Shown here in pieces: positions 44,082-52,754 of a DNA stretch of 64,000 bases. The stretch spans positions 1 through 64,000 of the forward strand of contig NZ_JAQQXQ010000012.1 of the NCBI RefSeq assembly GCF_028595285.1, in the 5' to 3' direction. Below the pieces are notes generated by a model, which did no database searches, was not told the origin of the DNA, and was given only the letters and a program-made list of their open reading frames with translations. A program made the translations under genes and the position numbers. Position 1 is the stretch's first letter. Each line of letters opens with the position of its first letter. This DNA comes from Erythrobacter fulvus (lineage in GTDB: Bacteria; Pseudomonadota; Alphaproteobacteria; Sphingomonadales; Sphingomonadaceae).

Positions 44082-45806
44082 ATGGGCGCCGAATATGACT
44101 GGGTGATCCGCGGCGGCAAGATTGCCGACGGCACGGGCGGCGATCTGATCGAAGGCGATGTCGCCATTCGTGACGGGCGGATCGCCGCAATCGGCGAGGT
44201 TAACGGAAGCGGCACCGACGAAATCGATGCCAAAGGCAAGATCGTCACTCCCGGCTTCATCGACGTTCACACGCATTATGATGGCCAGTGCATCTGGGCA
44301 GAGGAACTTTCGCCCTCATCCTCGCACGGCGTGACAACTGCGGTAATGGGCAATTGCGGCGTCGGGTTCGCACCCTGCCGCAAGGCCGATCACGACATGC
44401 TGATCAACGTCATGGAGGGTGTCGAGGACATTCCCGGCGTGGTCATGACCGAAGGCCTGCCATGGGACTGGGAAACCTTCCCCGAATATCTCGATACCGT
44501 CGCCGCGGGAAAACGCGATATCGACGTTGCCGCCTATCTTCCGCACTCTCCCTTGCGGGTCTATGCAATGGGGGAACGCGGCGCGGCGCGCGAAGTTGCG
44601 ACGGAAGATGATCTGGCGCTGATGCGCCGCATGACCGAAGAGGCGATGCGCGCCGGGGCAATCGGGTTTGCCACCTCGCGGCTCTCGATCCACAAGACCG
44701 CCGATGGCGAGGCGATCCCCACCTTCGATACCGATATTGCCGAGCTCGAAGCGATCACCCGCGGCATGGCCGATGCGGGAGCGGGCACCTTCCAGGTGGT
44801 ACTCGACGCCTTTGTCGGGTGGGACCGGGAATATCAGGTGATCGAACGCGTAATCGCCGCCAGCGGACGCCCGGCGACCTTCACGCTGGCATCGGGCAAT
44901 GATGCACCGCCGCGCTGGCGGCGGGTGCTGGAGATGCTTGAGCGAACCAATGCGCAAGGCGGCATAGCCAATGCTCAGGTAATGCCGCGCCCGATAGGCC
45001 TCATTGCCGGGCTTGAACTGACGGTGCACCCCTTCGTGCTGTGTCCGAGCTGGCAGAAAATCGCACACCTCCCGATTCCCGAGCAAGTCGCCGCGATGCG
45101 CAATCCGGCCCTGCGCGCAGCGCTGATCAGCGAGGATTTCACGCCCGGTCATCCCTTCAACGAGTTGGCCCGCAATTGGCGGTGGCTGTTCCCGCTCGAC
45201 GATCCGCCCGATTACGCGCCGCCTGCACATACGAGCATGGCCGGTCAGGCCGCCGCGCGGGGCTGCACGCCGCAGGAGGTCGCCTATGACCGGCTGCTGG
45301 AGACCGAAGGGCGCGGGCTGTTTCTTGCAGCGCTGGGCAATTACGAAAACGCGACGCTCGACAGCGCGCATGAGATGCTGCGCCACCCACATTGTGTCCC
45401 CGGCCTTGGCGATGGCGGAGCGCATTACGGGGCGATCTGCGACGCCAGCTATTCAACCTATCTGCTGACCCAGTTCGTGAAGGGTGACGGCCCCCTGAAG
45501 CTCGATCTGGCCGAGGCGGTGCACATGCTCGGCTGGAAGGCGGCGGGTGCGGTTGGCCTGCATGATCGTGGGACGCTGCGCGTGGGCGGCAGGGCCGATC
45601 TCAATGTCATCGACCTAGACCGCCTGACCCTGCATCTGCCGCAAGTCGTGCGCGATCTCCCGGCCGGCGGACGGCGGTTGCATCAGCGCGCCACCGGCTA
45701 CGAGGCGACGTTCGTTGCGGGTGAGGCGATCCGGCGTTTCGATGAATCGACTGGCGCAAGGCCGGGACAGCTTATTCGCGGGCCCGGTTACCGGGCGGCG
45801 GCCTAG
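44082..45806 (+). CDS. Amidohydrolase, N-acyl-D-amino-acid deacylase-like
   Basis: A 574-residue metal-dependent hydrolase of the amidohydrolase superfamily. N-terminal beta sandwich with DWVIRGGKIADGTG; metal motif TPGFIDVHTHYDGQ; HGVTTAVMGNCGVGFAP is typical of D-aminoacylase-type members. A later GLGDGGAHYG contains the conserved Asp-His region, and GTLRVGGRADLNVID closes the second sandwich. Substrate not determined: D-aminoacylase, dihydropyrimidinase-like or another cyclic amide. It follows the MAPEG gene by 3 bp and overlaps the convergent engB stop by 4 bp. Confidence 0.87.
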   Translation: MGAEYDWVIRGGKIADGTGGDLIEGDVAIRDGRIAAIGEVNGSGTDEIDAKGKIVTPGFIDVHTHYDGQCIWAEELSPSSSHGVTTAVMGNCGVGFAPCRKADHDMLINVMEGVEDIPGVVMTEGLPWDWETFPEYLDTVAAGKRDIDVAAYLPHSPLRVYAMGERGAAREVATEDDLALMRRMTEEAMRAGAIGFATSRLSIHKTADGEAIPTFDTDIAELEAITRGMADAGAGTFQVVLDAFVGWDREYQVIERVIAASGRPATFTLASGNDAPPRWRRVLEMLERTNAQGGIANAQVMPRPIGLIAGLELTVHPFVLCPSWQKIAHLPIPEQVAAMRNPALRAALISEDFTPGHPFNELARNWRWLFPLDDPPDYAPPAHTSMAGQAAARGCTPQEVAYDRLLETEGRGLFLAALGNYENATLDSAHEMLRHPHCVPGLGDGGAHYGAICDASYSTYLLTQFVKGDGPLKLDLAEAVHMLGWKAAGAVGLHDRGTLRVGGRADLNVIDLDRLTLHLPQVVRDLPAGGRRLHQRATGYEATFVAGEAIRRFDESTGARPGQLIRGPGYRAAA

Positions 45807-46483
45807 GGCGCCCAGCCCTCTCCCAGCGCGTCGGCCACCACTGCAGCGCGCAAGGCAGCGATGCCCATGCCCTTCTCCGCGCTAGTGAGGTGCAGGTCGG
45901 GGTGTGCGGCGACGTGCTTCTTGGCCTCGGCTGCGGTGCTCGCGGCGACCGCCTCAAGTTCGCTCGCCTTGATCTTGTCGGTCTTGGTCAGGACGATCCG
46001 GTAACCTACCGCGGCTTCGTCGAGCATCTTCATCATCGCCCGATCAACGTCTTTCAGCCCGTGGCGGCTGTCGACCAGCACCAGCGTGCGGGCCAGCACC
46101 TGCCGCCCGCGCAGATAGCTGTTCACCAGCGACTTCCACTTCTCGACGACCTTCAAAGGTGCTTTGGCAAAGCCGTAACCCGGCATGTCGACCAGCCGGA
46201 ACAGCGGCAGCGCGCCCTCTTCCTCGGGCCTGCCGACATCAAAGAAATTGAGCTCCTGCGTGCGCCCCGGAGTCACCGAGGCGCGCGCGATCGCCTTCCT
46301 GCCCGTCAGGGCGTTGAGCAGCGAGGACTTGCCGACATTCGAGCGCCCGCAAAAAGCAATTTCCGGCACTGCCGGGTCGGGCAAGAACTTCAGCTGCGGC
46401 GCGGACAGCAGGAAGTCCACCGGACCGGAAAACAGCTTTGATGCCATCTCCTCGCGGGCGGCCTGATCATCGGGGTCGGCCAT
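45803..46483 (-). CDS. engB: Ribosome-biogenesis GTPase EngB/YsxC
   Basis: A 226-residue TRAFAC GTPase needed for 50S assembly. G1 GRSNVGKSSLLNAL, G2 TPGRTQELNFF, G3 DMPGYGFA, G4 TKTDK, G5 TSAEKGMG. An N-terminal extension of about 38 residues precedes the G domain. It lies 4 bp after yidC, completing the conserved rpmH-rnpA-yidD-yidC-engB order. Confidence 0.96.
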   Translation of the reverse strand: MADPDDQAAREEMASKLFSGPVDFLLSAPQLKFLPDPAVPEIAFCGRSNVGKSSLLNALTGRKAIARASVTPGRTQELNFFDVGRPEEEGALPLFRLVDMPGYGFAKAPLKVVEKWKSLVNSYLRGRQVLARTLVLVDSRHGLKDVDRAMMKMLDEAAVGYRIVLTKTDKIKASELEAVAASTAAEAKKHVAAHPDLHLTSAEKGMGIAALRAAVVADALGEGWAP

Positions 46484-46487
46484 GTCG

Positions 46488-48230
46488 CTATCCCTTGGCC
46501 GCCTTGTCCGCCGCCGCGCTCGCTGCCTTCAGCTGCGGGTGCCGCGAATAGAGGTAGCTCTGCTGCGCCAGCGTAAGCAGGTTCGAGGTCACCCAGTAAA
46601 GCAACAGGCCCGCCGCGAAGGGTGCCATCACGAACATCAGGATCCACGGCATGATCGAGAACATCTGTTGCTGCACCGGGTCCATCGCGCTGGGGTTAAG
46701 CTTGAAGGTCAGCCACATGGTGATGCCCAACAGGATCGCCAGCGGCCCGATCGCAAGGAAGCCCGGCACGTCATAAGGCAGCATGCCGAACAGGTTGAGC
46801 ACATGCGCCGGATCGGGTGCGGAAAGATCCTTGATCCAGAAAACGAAGGGTTCGTGGCGCATCTCGATCGCCAGCACCAGCACCTTGTAAAGCGCAAAGA
46901 AAATAGGGATCTGGATCACCAAGGGCAGGCATCCGGCAAGCGGATTCACCTTCTCGTCCTTGTAGAGCTTCATGATCTCCTGCTGCTGGCGCTGCTTGTC
47001 GTCCTTGAAACGCTCCTGGATCGATTTCATCTTCGGCTGGAGCGCCTTCATCGCCGCCATGCTGGCGAACTGCTTCTGCGCGATCGGGAACATCAGACCG
47101 CGGATGATCACCGTCAGCAGGATGATCGCCACCCCGAAATTGCCGACCAGCCCGTTCAGGATGCGCAGAAGCCACAGGAACGGCTTTTCGAAGATCTCGA
47201 ACCAGCCCCAGCTGATCGCCTTGCCGAAATAGGTGATGCCGCTGTCCTCGTACTTGTCGAGGATCTGGCTTTCCTTGGCTCCAGCATAAAGGCCGGTCTT
47301 TTGGCTGATGCTGCCGCCAACGGGGACAGTCGAAGCGGCATAAATGAGATCGGAGCGGAACAGATCATTGCCGAGCGACCGGAAGCCTGCATTGTCGGCC
47401 TTGCCCTTGGCAGGCACCAGTGCGGTGAGCCAGTACTGGTCGGTAAATCCGAGCCAGCTGGGCGCGCCTTCCGGCGTCTCGCGACCGATTTCGGCCATTT
47501 CCTTGTAGGAATGCGGATCCCACAGCGTCCCGCCGAACACTCCGACAGGTCCGGAATGGGCAATGAACTGGTCGGGCGTGGCGTTCTTGTCGGTACGCTT
47601 GATCAGCGCAAAAGGCTGGATGATCGCTGCGTTGGTGCCGCTGTTGGTGGCGCTTTGCTCGGCGGTGATCATGTAGTCCTGATCAACCGTGAAGCGGATT
47701 GTATAGGTGATGCCACTTGCATCGGTGCGGGTCAGCGTAACGGGCGTCTCGGGCGTCAGCTTTGCGCCGTCGGCCTGCCACCGCGCGTTCGAGGGCTGAC
47801 GCGCACCGCCGGTGACAAAGCCGAACTCGGCGAAATACTGATCGGGGGTCGATTCTGGTGCGAAAAGGCGTACCGGGCCCGAATCCTTGGCAACCGTCTG
47901 ACGGTAATCCTTGAGAACGATATCGTCGATCCGCGCGCCTACCAGATTGATGGAACCGGCAATGCGCGGCGTGTCGATCGCCACGCGGTCGGGGCTGGCG
48001 AGCGCCGCAGCAAGATCGACCTTCTGCGCAGGCTTGGCGTCGCTGCCGAGATCCGAGGCAACCTTGACCGTGTCAGGCGCGCCGGCGGCACTGGTTTGCG
48101 CGGCCGGCTCTGCCGCATCCATCGGCGCGGTCAGCGAGGCTTCGGGATAGAAGAACCGCATCCCGAGATCCCACCCGAGAATGAGCAGGCCCGAAAGCAC
48201 GACGGCGAGGAGAAGATTACGATTGTCCAA
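46488..48230 (-). CDS. yidC: Membrane protein insertase YidC
   Basis: A 580-residue insertase. One N-terminal TM (NRNLLLAVVLSGLLILGWDLGM), a large periplasmic P1 domain at about 60-345, then the conserved Oxa1-like core at about 350-575: FGVAIILLTVIIRGLMFP (with the positively charged groove Arg), LAGCLPLVIQIPIFFALYKVL and LMFVMAPFAAGLLLYW. A basic C-terminal tail follows. It inserts membrane proteins alone or with SecYEG. The yidD stop is 67 bp upstream and engB starts 4 bp downstream. Confidence 0.97.
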   Translation of the reverse strand: MDNRNLLLAVVLSGLLILGWDLGMRFFYPEASLTAPMDAAEPAAQTSAAGAPDTVKVASDLGSDAKPAQKVDLAAALASPDRVAIDTPRIAGSINLVGARIDDIVLKDYRQTVAKDSGPVRLFAPESTPDQYFAEFGFVTGGARQPSNARWQADGAKLTPETPVTLTRTDASGITYTIRFTVDQDYMITAEQSATNSGTNAAIIQPFALIKRTDKNATPDQFIAHSGPVGVFGGTLWDPHSYKEMAEIGRETPEGAPSWLGFTDQYWLTALVPAKGKADNAGFRSLGNDLFRSDLIYAASTVPVGGSISQKTGLYAGAKESQILDKYEDSGITYFGKAISWGWFEIFEKPFLWLLRILNGLVGNFGVAIILLTVIIRGLMFPIAQKQFASMAAMKALQPKMKSIQERFKDDKQRQQQEIMKLYKDEKVNPLAGCLPLVIQIPIFFALYKVLVLAIEMRHEPFVFWIKDLSAPDPAHVLNLFGMLPYDVPGFLAIGPLAILLGITMWLTFKLNPSAMDPVQQQMFSIMPWILMFVMAPFAAGLLLYWVTSNLLTLAQQSYLYSRHPQLKAASAAADKAAKG

Positions 48231-48297
48231 GATATTGCCCCGCGAAAATGCGACGAGAAGTGTATTATGGGGTTACGACGGTCCCGTTTCCAGTACC

Positions 48298-48507
48298 CTA
48301 AGGAACCGGATCGTGACCGTGCCCGCCCCAAGGGTGGCAGCGCATTAGCCGCTTAAACGCCATCCATCCACCCTTGAGCGCGCCATACTTTCCGATCGCC
48401 TGGATCGCGTACTCGCTGCAAGATGGTGCATAGCGGCATGTGGGAGGCAACAGGCGCGACGGACCGATCTGCCAGAACCGCGCGATAAGGATGAGGATGT
48501 GCTTCAC
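48298..48507 (-). CDS. yidD: Membrane protein insertion efficiency factor YidD
   Basis: A 69-residue protein of the YidD family. The signature CRYAPSCSEYAIQAIGKYGALKGGW is split as PTCRYAPSCSEYA and GALKGGWMAFKRL, followed by RCHPWGGHGHDPVP. It is thought to help YidC at the inner membrane. Its ATG overlaps the rnpA stop by 4 bp. Confidence 0.95.
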   Translation of the reverse strand: MKHILILIARFWQIGPSRLLPPTCRYAPSCSEYAIQAIGKYGALKGGWMAFKRLMRCHPWGGHGHDPVP

Positions 48508-48881
48508 CTGCGCCGGTTTCCCTTGCGCGGGCGACGTCCGCCGGCCGGATCGCCCTTGCCTTCACGGGCACGTTCGAGCGCCTTGTCCAGTTCCTCGGCC
48601 ATGGTGTGATAATCGCGCTCCACCCCGCCCGCACGGCCAATCAGCACGTGATCGTGATCGGGCAGGCCCTGTGTCGGGAGCGCCGCGCGCAGCAACTCGC
48701 GAAAGCGCCGCTTCATGCGGTTGCGCACCACCGCATTGCCGATCTTCTTGGTGACGGTGATCCCGTAGCGGATGCCCTGCCCGTCATTCGGGCGGGTTAG
48801 CAGAACGAACCCGGTGCGGGCATTGCGCAGACCGGAATTGGCCGCAAGAAAATCCGCGCGCTTCGTAAGAACCGAGATCAT
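48504..48881 (-). CDS. rnpA: Ribonuclease P protein component
   Basis: A 125-residue basic protein that binds RNase P RNA in tRNA 5' maturation. The family region runs from LTKRADFLAANSG through RYGITVTKKIGNAVVRNRMKRRFREL (the RNR motif) to DHVLIGRAGG. An additional basic tail ends in RRPRKGNRRR. It overlaps yidD by 4 bp. Upstream, 127 bp of hairpin-rich sequence separates it from rpmH. Confidence 0.95.
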   Translation of the reverse strand: MISVLTKRADFLAANSGLRNARTGFVLLTRPNDGQGIRYGITVTKKIGNAVVRNRMKRRFRELLRAALPTQGLPDHDHVLIGRAGGVERDYHTMAEELDKALERAREGKGDPAGGRRPRKGNRRR

Positions 48882-48901
48882 TGCTGTCAGAATACGACAA
48901 A

Positions 48902-48922
48902 CGGGCTCCCAAAGGGAGCCCG
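48902..48922 (-). promoter_or_regulatory. Terminator-like hairpin between rpmH and rnpA
   Basis: CGGGCTCCC-TTT-GGGAGCCCG on the minus strand, a perfect 9-bp stem followed by TTTG, ending 20 bp before the rnpA start. It may attenuate read-through from rpmH or act as an RNA processing site. Confidence 0.6.
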
Positions 48923-48933
48923 CAAGGCCGAAC

Positions 48934-49001
48934 GGCCGCCCGCAGCGACGCGGCCTTCAGGCCGTGTGAGCGAGGATGTCGCACCCGCGGAGGCGGGTGC
49001 G
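48934..49001 (-). repeat. Structured dispersed repeat, copy A
   Basis: On the minus strand: stem-loop CGCACCCGC-CTCC-GCGGGTGCG, linker ACATCCTCGCTCACA, stem-loop CGGCC-TGAA-GGCCG, tail CGTCGCTGCGGGCGGCC. Copy B at 55846-55910 has the same linker and tail but different, still complementary stem arms. It begins 8 bp after the rpmH stop. Confidence 0.7.
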
Positions 49002-49008
49002 CAAAAAA

Positions 49009-49143
49009 TCACGCGCAAAGCTTCTTGCGGCCGCGGGCGCGGCGGGCACGAAGCACCTTGCGACCGCCGGGGGTCGCCTTGCGCGCGAAGAAACCGTGGC
49101 GACGGGCACGCACGAGATTGCTGGGCTGGAAGGTACGCTTCAT
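49009..49143 (-). CDS. rpmH: 50S ribosomal protein L34
   Basis: A 44-residue, very basic protein: [19 protein letters not shown]..., then [17 protein letters not shown]. This is the L34 signature. It was read directly from the sequence because it is short. It is the first gene of the rpmH-rnpA-yidD-yidC-engB block; no strong promoter box could be pinned in the 74 bp upstream. Confidence 0.95.
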   Translation of the reverse strand: MKRTFQPSNLVRARRHGFFARKATPGGRKVLRARRARGRKKLCA

Positions 49144-49217
49144 ATCATCCTCGAAAAACTGGAGCCGGCAGTCCGGCGCACGGCTACCGCATGGCAGCCG
49201 GGATCAGGCAGGCGCGC

Positions 49218-50240
49218 TTATGGGAAAGCCCGACCCGAGTCAAGCAGGGCCAGCGGCATAGCGCCGGGATCGGCATAAGCCAGCCGCGGTTGTGCGGCAC
49301 GCCGAATGTTGGCCAATGCCAGCGCAATTGACGAGCGCGCACTTTCCCCAATCGCCTCAACGGCGGGCACTGCGGCGAGCAATAATGTCATGGGCAAATC
49401 CGGCACCGACCGGCCGCGCGGTTCGGCCTGCGCTGCGACCCACTGCGCCATTTCGCTACCACTCAGCCACAGTGCCCCGGCATGCGGCACCGAATTGGTC
49501 ATCGCATAGAATTCCCGTGCTTCCCCGGCGTTCATCCCCATTTCGGCGTAATAATCGAGATAGAGCCGGTTTTCCGGCGCATCCGGGGCGAAGTCGGCGG
49601 GCTCGCGGCCTGCCTCGTCGCGCCACGAATGCACCGCGAAAAGCGCGCCCGGATCCATGCTGCGGCGGGTGCCGGCAAGGAACAATTCGACCGCGCCGGA
49701 ACGCGCCGATCCGCCGCGCGGCACGTGCGTGGCCAGCCCCGCAGCACGGATTGCGCGGCCCAGCGCAAGATTGGCAAGGTCATTGCTGGTGCCGGGGGCA
49801 TCGAGAAACTCGATCACCTCCAGCCCGGGATTGGCCGCCAGCATCGCCGCGAAAGCTGCCGGACTGGCGGCATCGGTCGAATCGACCAGCGCCGCACGTT
49901 TCGGGTCAAGCACGCGGAAGGGACCATATTGCGCAGTCCCCGCAAGGGCTGGCACAGCGCGCGGCGTGCGTGCGATGAAGCGCACCGGCTCCTGAACAAC
50001 GGTTTCGGTGATCGTTACTGCGCCGCTGCGTGTCACGGTGGTGGTGGTCGCGGCCTGATAGGCGGGCGGCGGCATCGTGTCGGCGCTGTCCTCGACCCGC
50101 ACCCATTGTCCTGTCGCCGGATCCCATTCCTCCACCCAGCTAACGCTGGCCACCACCCGCGCGCCCGACTGTGCCACAGCAGGCACCGCGGGCAACAACA
50201 GCGCGAAGGCGGCAAGCAACAGGGCAAAGGCGCGGTTCAT
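49218..50240 (-). CDS. Secreted ClpP/crotonase-fold serine protease-like protein
   Basis: A 340-residue exported protein with signal peptide cut after AVAQ or PAVA. After a Thr/Val-rich N-part, residues about 135-260 follow the ClpP-class pattern: VIEFLDAPGTSNDLANLALGRAIRAAGLATHV, a Ser in GGSARSGAVELFLAG (candidate nucleophile) and FAVHSWRDE (candidate His), then a helix YLDYYAEMGMN. Such proteins occur in alphaproteobacteria as secreted or periplasmic putative peptidases; activity untested as far as I know. It precedes rpmH on the same strand, 74 bp away. Confidence 0.7.
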   Translation of the reverse strand: MNRAFALLLAAFALLLPAVPAVAQSGARVVASVSWVEEWDPATGQWVRVEDSADTMPPPAYQAATTTTVTRSGAVTITETVVQEPVRFIARTPRAVPALAGTAQYGPFRVLDPKRAALVDSTDAASPAAFAAMLAANPGLEVIEFLDAPGTSNDLANLALGRAIRAAGLATHVPRGGSARSGAVELFLAGTRRSMDPGALFAVHSWRDEAGREPADFAPDAPENRLYLDYYAEMGMNAGEAREFYAMTNSVPHAGALWLSGSEMAQWVAAQAEPRGRSVPDLPMTLLLAAVPAVEAIGESARSSIALALANIRRAAQPRLAYADPGAMPLALLDSGRAFP

Positions 50241-50384
50241 GCTGGCGATAATCGCCCCGCGCGCCTTCCGAAATTGCCAAGATTTATGCTTTAAAAACTC
50301 CTTAGCGCCGTTCCCAAGGCGCTCGACAAGCCTCTCTTAAGCCTGCACAATCGCATTCCGAAGGGCGGGGTCAGGGGGTTGCAG

Positions 50385-51875
50385 ATGGTCGCGCTGGTAA
50401 GAACGGTTGCCTATCTCGGGCTGGAGGCGCGCAGCGTCGAGGTGCAATGTCAGGTCGCCCCTGGGATGCCGCGCTTCACCATCGTCGGCCTGCCCGACAA
50501 GGCGGTGAGCGAAAGCCGGGAACGGGTGCAGGCGGCTTTGGCGGCCATGGGGCTGGCGCTGCCGCCCAAGCGGATCACGATCAATCTGTCACCCGCCGAT
50601 CTGCCCAAGGACGGATCGCATTACGACCTGCCGATCGCATTGGCGCTGCTCGCCGCGATGGGCGTGACCGATGCTGAGCAGCTGGGTGACTGGATCGCGG
50701 TGGGCGAGTTGTCGCTTGATGGGCGGGTTGTTGCCAGCCCCGGTGTACTGATCGCTGCCTTGCATGCCAGTGAGGCGGGCGCAGGGCTGATCTGCCCCGC
50801 CGAGCAAGGCCCCGAAGCACGCTGGGCGAGCGGGGTGCCGGTGCTCGCCCCGCGCGATCTCGTCAGCCTGCTTGGGCACCTCAAGGGCAGTCTCGTGCTC
50901 GAAGAGCCGCCACGCGGCGCGGTAACCGATGCGGCGACGGGCAATGATCTGAAACAGGTGAAGGGGCAGGAAACCGCCAAGCGCGCGCTCGAGATTGCAG
51001 CGGCCGGCGGGCATAACCTGCTGATGGTCGGCCCCCCGGGATCGGGGAAGAGCCTGCTCGCGTCGTGTCTGCCGGGCATCCTTCCCGAACTGGCCCCGGC
51101 CGATGCGCTCGAGGTATCGATGGTGCAATCGGTCGCCGGAACGCTGGAGGCCGGGCGGATCAGCCGCGCCAGGCCCTTTCGCGCACCGCACCATTCGGCC
51201 AGCATGGCGGCGCTTACCGGCGGCGGCCTGAAAGTGCGCCCCGGAGAGGTAAGCCTCGCGCATCTCGGCGTATTGTTCCTTGATGAGCTGCCCGAGTTCC
51301 AGCGCCCAGTGCTCGATTCGCTGCGCCAGCCGCTGGAGACGGGACAGGTCGATGTCGCCCGCGCCAATGCCCACGTCACCTTCCCCGCGCGGGTGCAGCT
51401 GGTCGCAGCAATGAACCCGTGCCGCTGCGGCTATGCCGGCGATCCAGCGCGCAACTGCAACAAGTATCAGCGTTGCGTCGGCGATTATCAGGGGCGGCTG
51501 TCCGGCCCGTTGCTCGACCGGATCGACCTGCATGTGCATGTCGCAGCGGTGAGCGCAATGGATATGGCGCTGCCTCCCCCGGCCGAGGGCAGTGCCGAGG
51601 TCGCCCGCCGGGTCGCCGCAGCCCGCAGCCATCAAACGGCCAGAGGTGTGCGCTCGAATGCCGAGCTGGAAGGCGAACGGCTTGAACAATATGCCACCCC
51701 GGACGAAGCTGGCCGCAAACTGCTGCTGCAGGCCGCAGAGAAACTGCGGCTGTCCGCACGCGGTTATACGCGAATGCTCAGGGTCGCGCGCACGATCGCC
51801 GACCTCGCCGAAGCACCGACCGTGGGCCGCGCCCATATCGCCGAGGCGCTATCATATCGACTGATGACGGGTTAA
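50385..51875 (+). CDS. comM: ComM/YifB-family Mg-chelatase-like AAA+ ATPase
   Basis: A 496-residue protein with an N-terminal ChlI-like Lon-protease-fold domain (VEVQCQVAPGMPRFTIVGLPDKAV), then the AAA+ module with Walker A GPPGSGKSLLASCLPGI, Walker B VLFLDELPEF and a zinc-like loop NPCRCGYAGDPARNC, and a C-terminal Mg-chelatase domain (SARGYTRMLRVARTIADL). ComM is a helicase for branch migration during natural transformation. ATG 50385 follows AGGGGG; TTG 50379 is possible. Confidence 0.94.
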   Translation: MVALVRTVAYLGLEARSVEVQCQVAPGMPRFTIVGLPDKAVSESRERVQAALAAMGLALPPKRITINLSPADLPKDGSHYDLPIALALLAAMGVTDAEQLGDWIAVGELSLDGRVVASPGVLIAALHASEAGAGLICPAEQGPEARWASGVPVLAPRDLVSLLGHLKGSLVLEEPPRGAVTDAATGNDLKQVKGQETAKRALEIAAAGGHNLLMVGPPGSGKSLLASCLPGILPELAPADALEVSMVQSVAGTLEAGRISRARPFRAPHHSASMAALTGGGLKVRPGEVSLAHLGVLFLDELPEFQRPVLDSLRQPLETGQVDVARANAHVTFPARVQLVAAMNPCRCGYAGDPARNCNKYQRCVGDYQGRLSGPLLDRIDLHVHVAAVSAMDMALPPPAEGSAEVARRVAAARSHQTARGVRSNAELEGERLEQYATPDEAGRKLLLQAAEKLRLSARGYTRMLRVARTIADLAEAPTVGRAHIAEALSYRLMTG

Positions 51876-51932
51876 GGAGCGGCGCAAGGCGGCGCGCCCA
51901 TCCCTCACCCCGCGCTGCCGATCAAGGGCGCA

Positions 51933-52754
51933 GTGGCGATTTCTCACGATCCTTCAGCGACGGCAGCGACGCGGGACGCGCATAGTCCGCGCCGCTGGGC
52001 GGACAGACGGCAGCAACGTGCCGTCAGCCTTGCGATCGCACTGGCCTTGGAAGCGCTTATTCTGGCCTTGCTGTTCACGCTCGGCGCGCGGATCGCAGGT
52101 GATGACAAGGGCGATGAAGTCGTTACCGAATTCGCCGCCAGCAACTTCACGCCCGAAGCCGAGCCGGAGGAGGAATCCCCGCCCGAACAACCGGAAGAAA
52201 GCGCCGCGACTCCGCCCGACCCGCAACCCGTGCCCGATCAACCGAACCCCGCACCAGAGCCGGTTCGCCAGCCGCCGCCACTGATATCCAATCCGACACC
52301 AGCGCCGCCGCCGCCCGAGCCCCAGCCGCGTCCGCAACCGAGCCCGTCGCCAACCATCGCGGCAAGGATTAATCCGAACCGCACCTACGGCCCAGCCGAT
52401 ACCGGACCGTCGCGGAGCAGCATGGACAGCGAACGGGTCGGCACTGCTCCCAATGGCGAACCGCTATATGCCGCACGTTGGTATCGCGAACCGACCCGTC
52501 AGGAACTGGCGGGCTATCTCTCTACGGCCACCGGCCCGGGTTCGGCCCTGATCGCCTGCCGCACGGTCGAAGGCTATTATGTCGAGGATTGCGAGTTGCT
52601 AGGCGAAAGTCCGCAAGGGTCGCAGATCGGCCGCGCGGTGATGGCCGCCGCATGGCAATTCCGCGTGCGGCCTGCACGGATCGGCGGGCGCGAACAGTTC
52701 GGTTCCTGGGTGCGGATCAGGATCGATTACACCCAGAGCCGGACGCCACGCTAA
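51933..52754 (+). CDS. TonB-like energy transducer protein
   Basis: A 273-residue protein with TonB architecture: N-terminal TM anchor at about 30-55 (AVSLAIALALEALILALLFTLG), a long Pro/Glu-rich periplasmic span at about 75-145 (PPPPEPQPRPQPSPSP), and a C-terminal globular domain with two Cys (LIACRTVEGYYVEDCELLG) closing in VRIRIDYTQSR. This fits proteins that pass proton-motive force to outer-membrane receptors, though it is not certain that it works as TonB. GTG start at 51933. It overlaps the convergent recQ stop by 4 bp. Confidence 0.78.
   Translation: MAISHDPSATAATRDAHSPRRWADRRQQRAVSLAIALALEALILALLFTLGARIAGDDKGDEVVTEFAASNFTPEAEPEEESPPEQPEESAATPPDPQPVPDQPNPAPEPVRQPPPLISNPTPAPPPPEPQPRPQPSPSPTIAARINPNRTYGPADTGPSRSSMDSERVGTAPNGEPLYAARWYREPTRQELAGYLSTATGPGSALIACRTVEGYYVEDCELLGESPQGSQIGRAVMAAAWQFRVRPARIGGREQFGSWVRIRIDYTQSRTPR

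Noticed and set aside
46482..48356. 624-residue plus-strand open frame
   Set aside because: Antisense of yidC and the end of yidD; Gln/His/Arg-rich without a fold.
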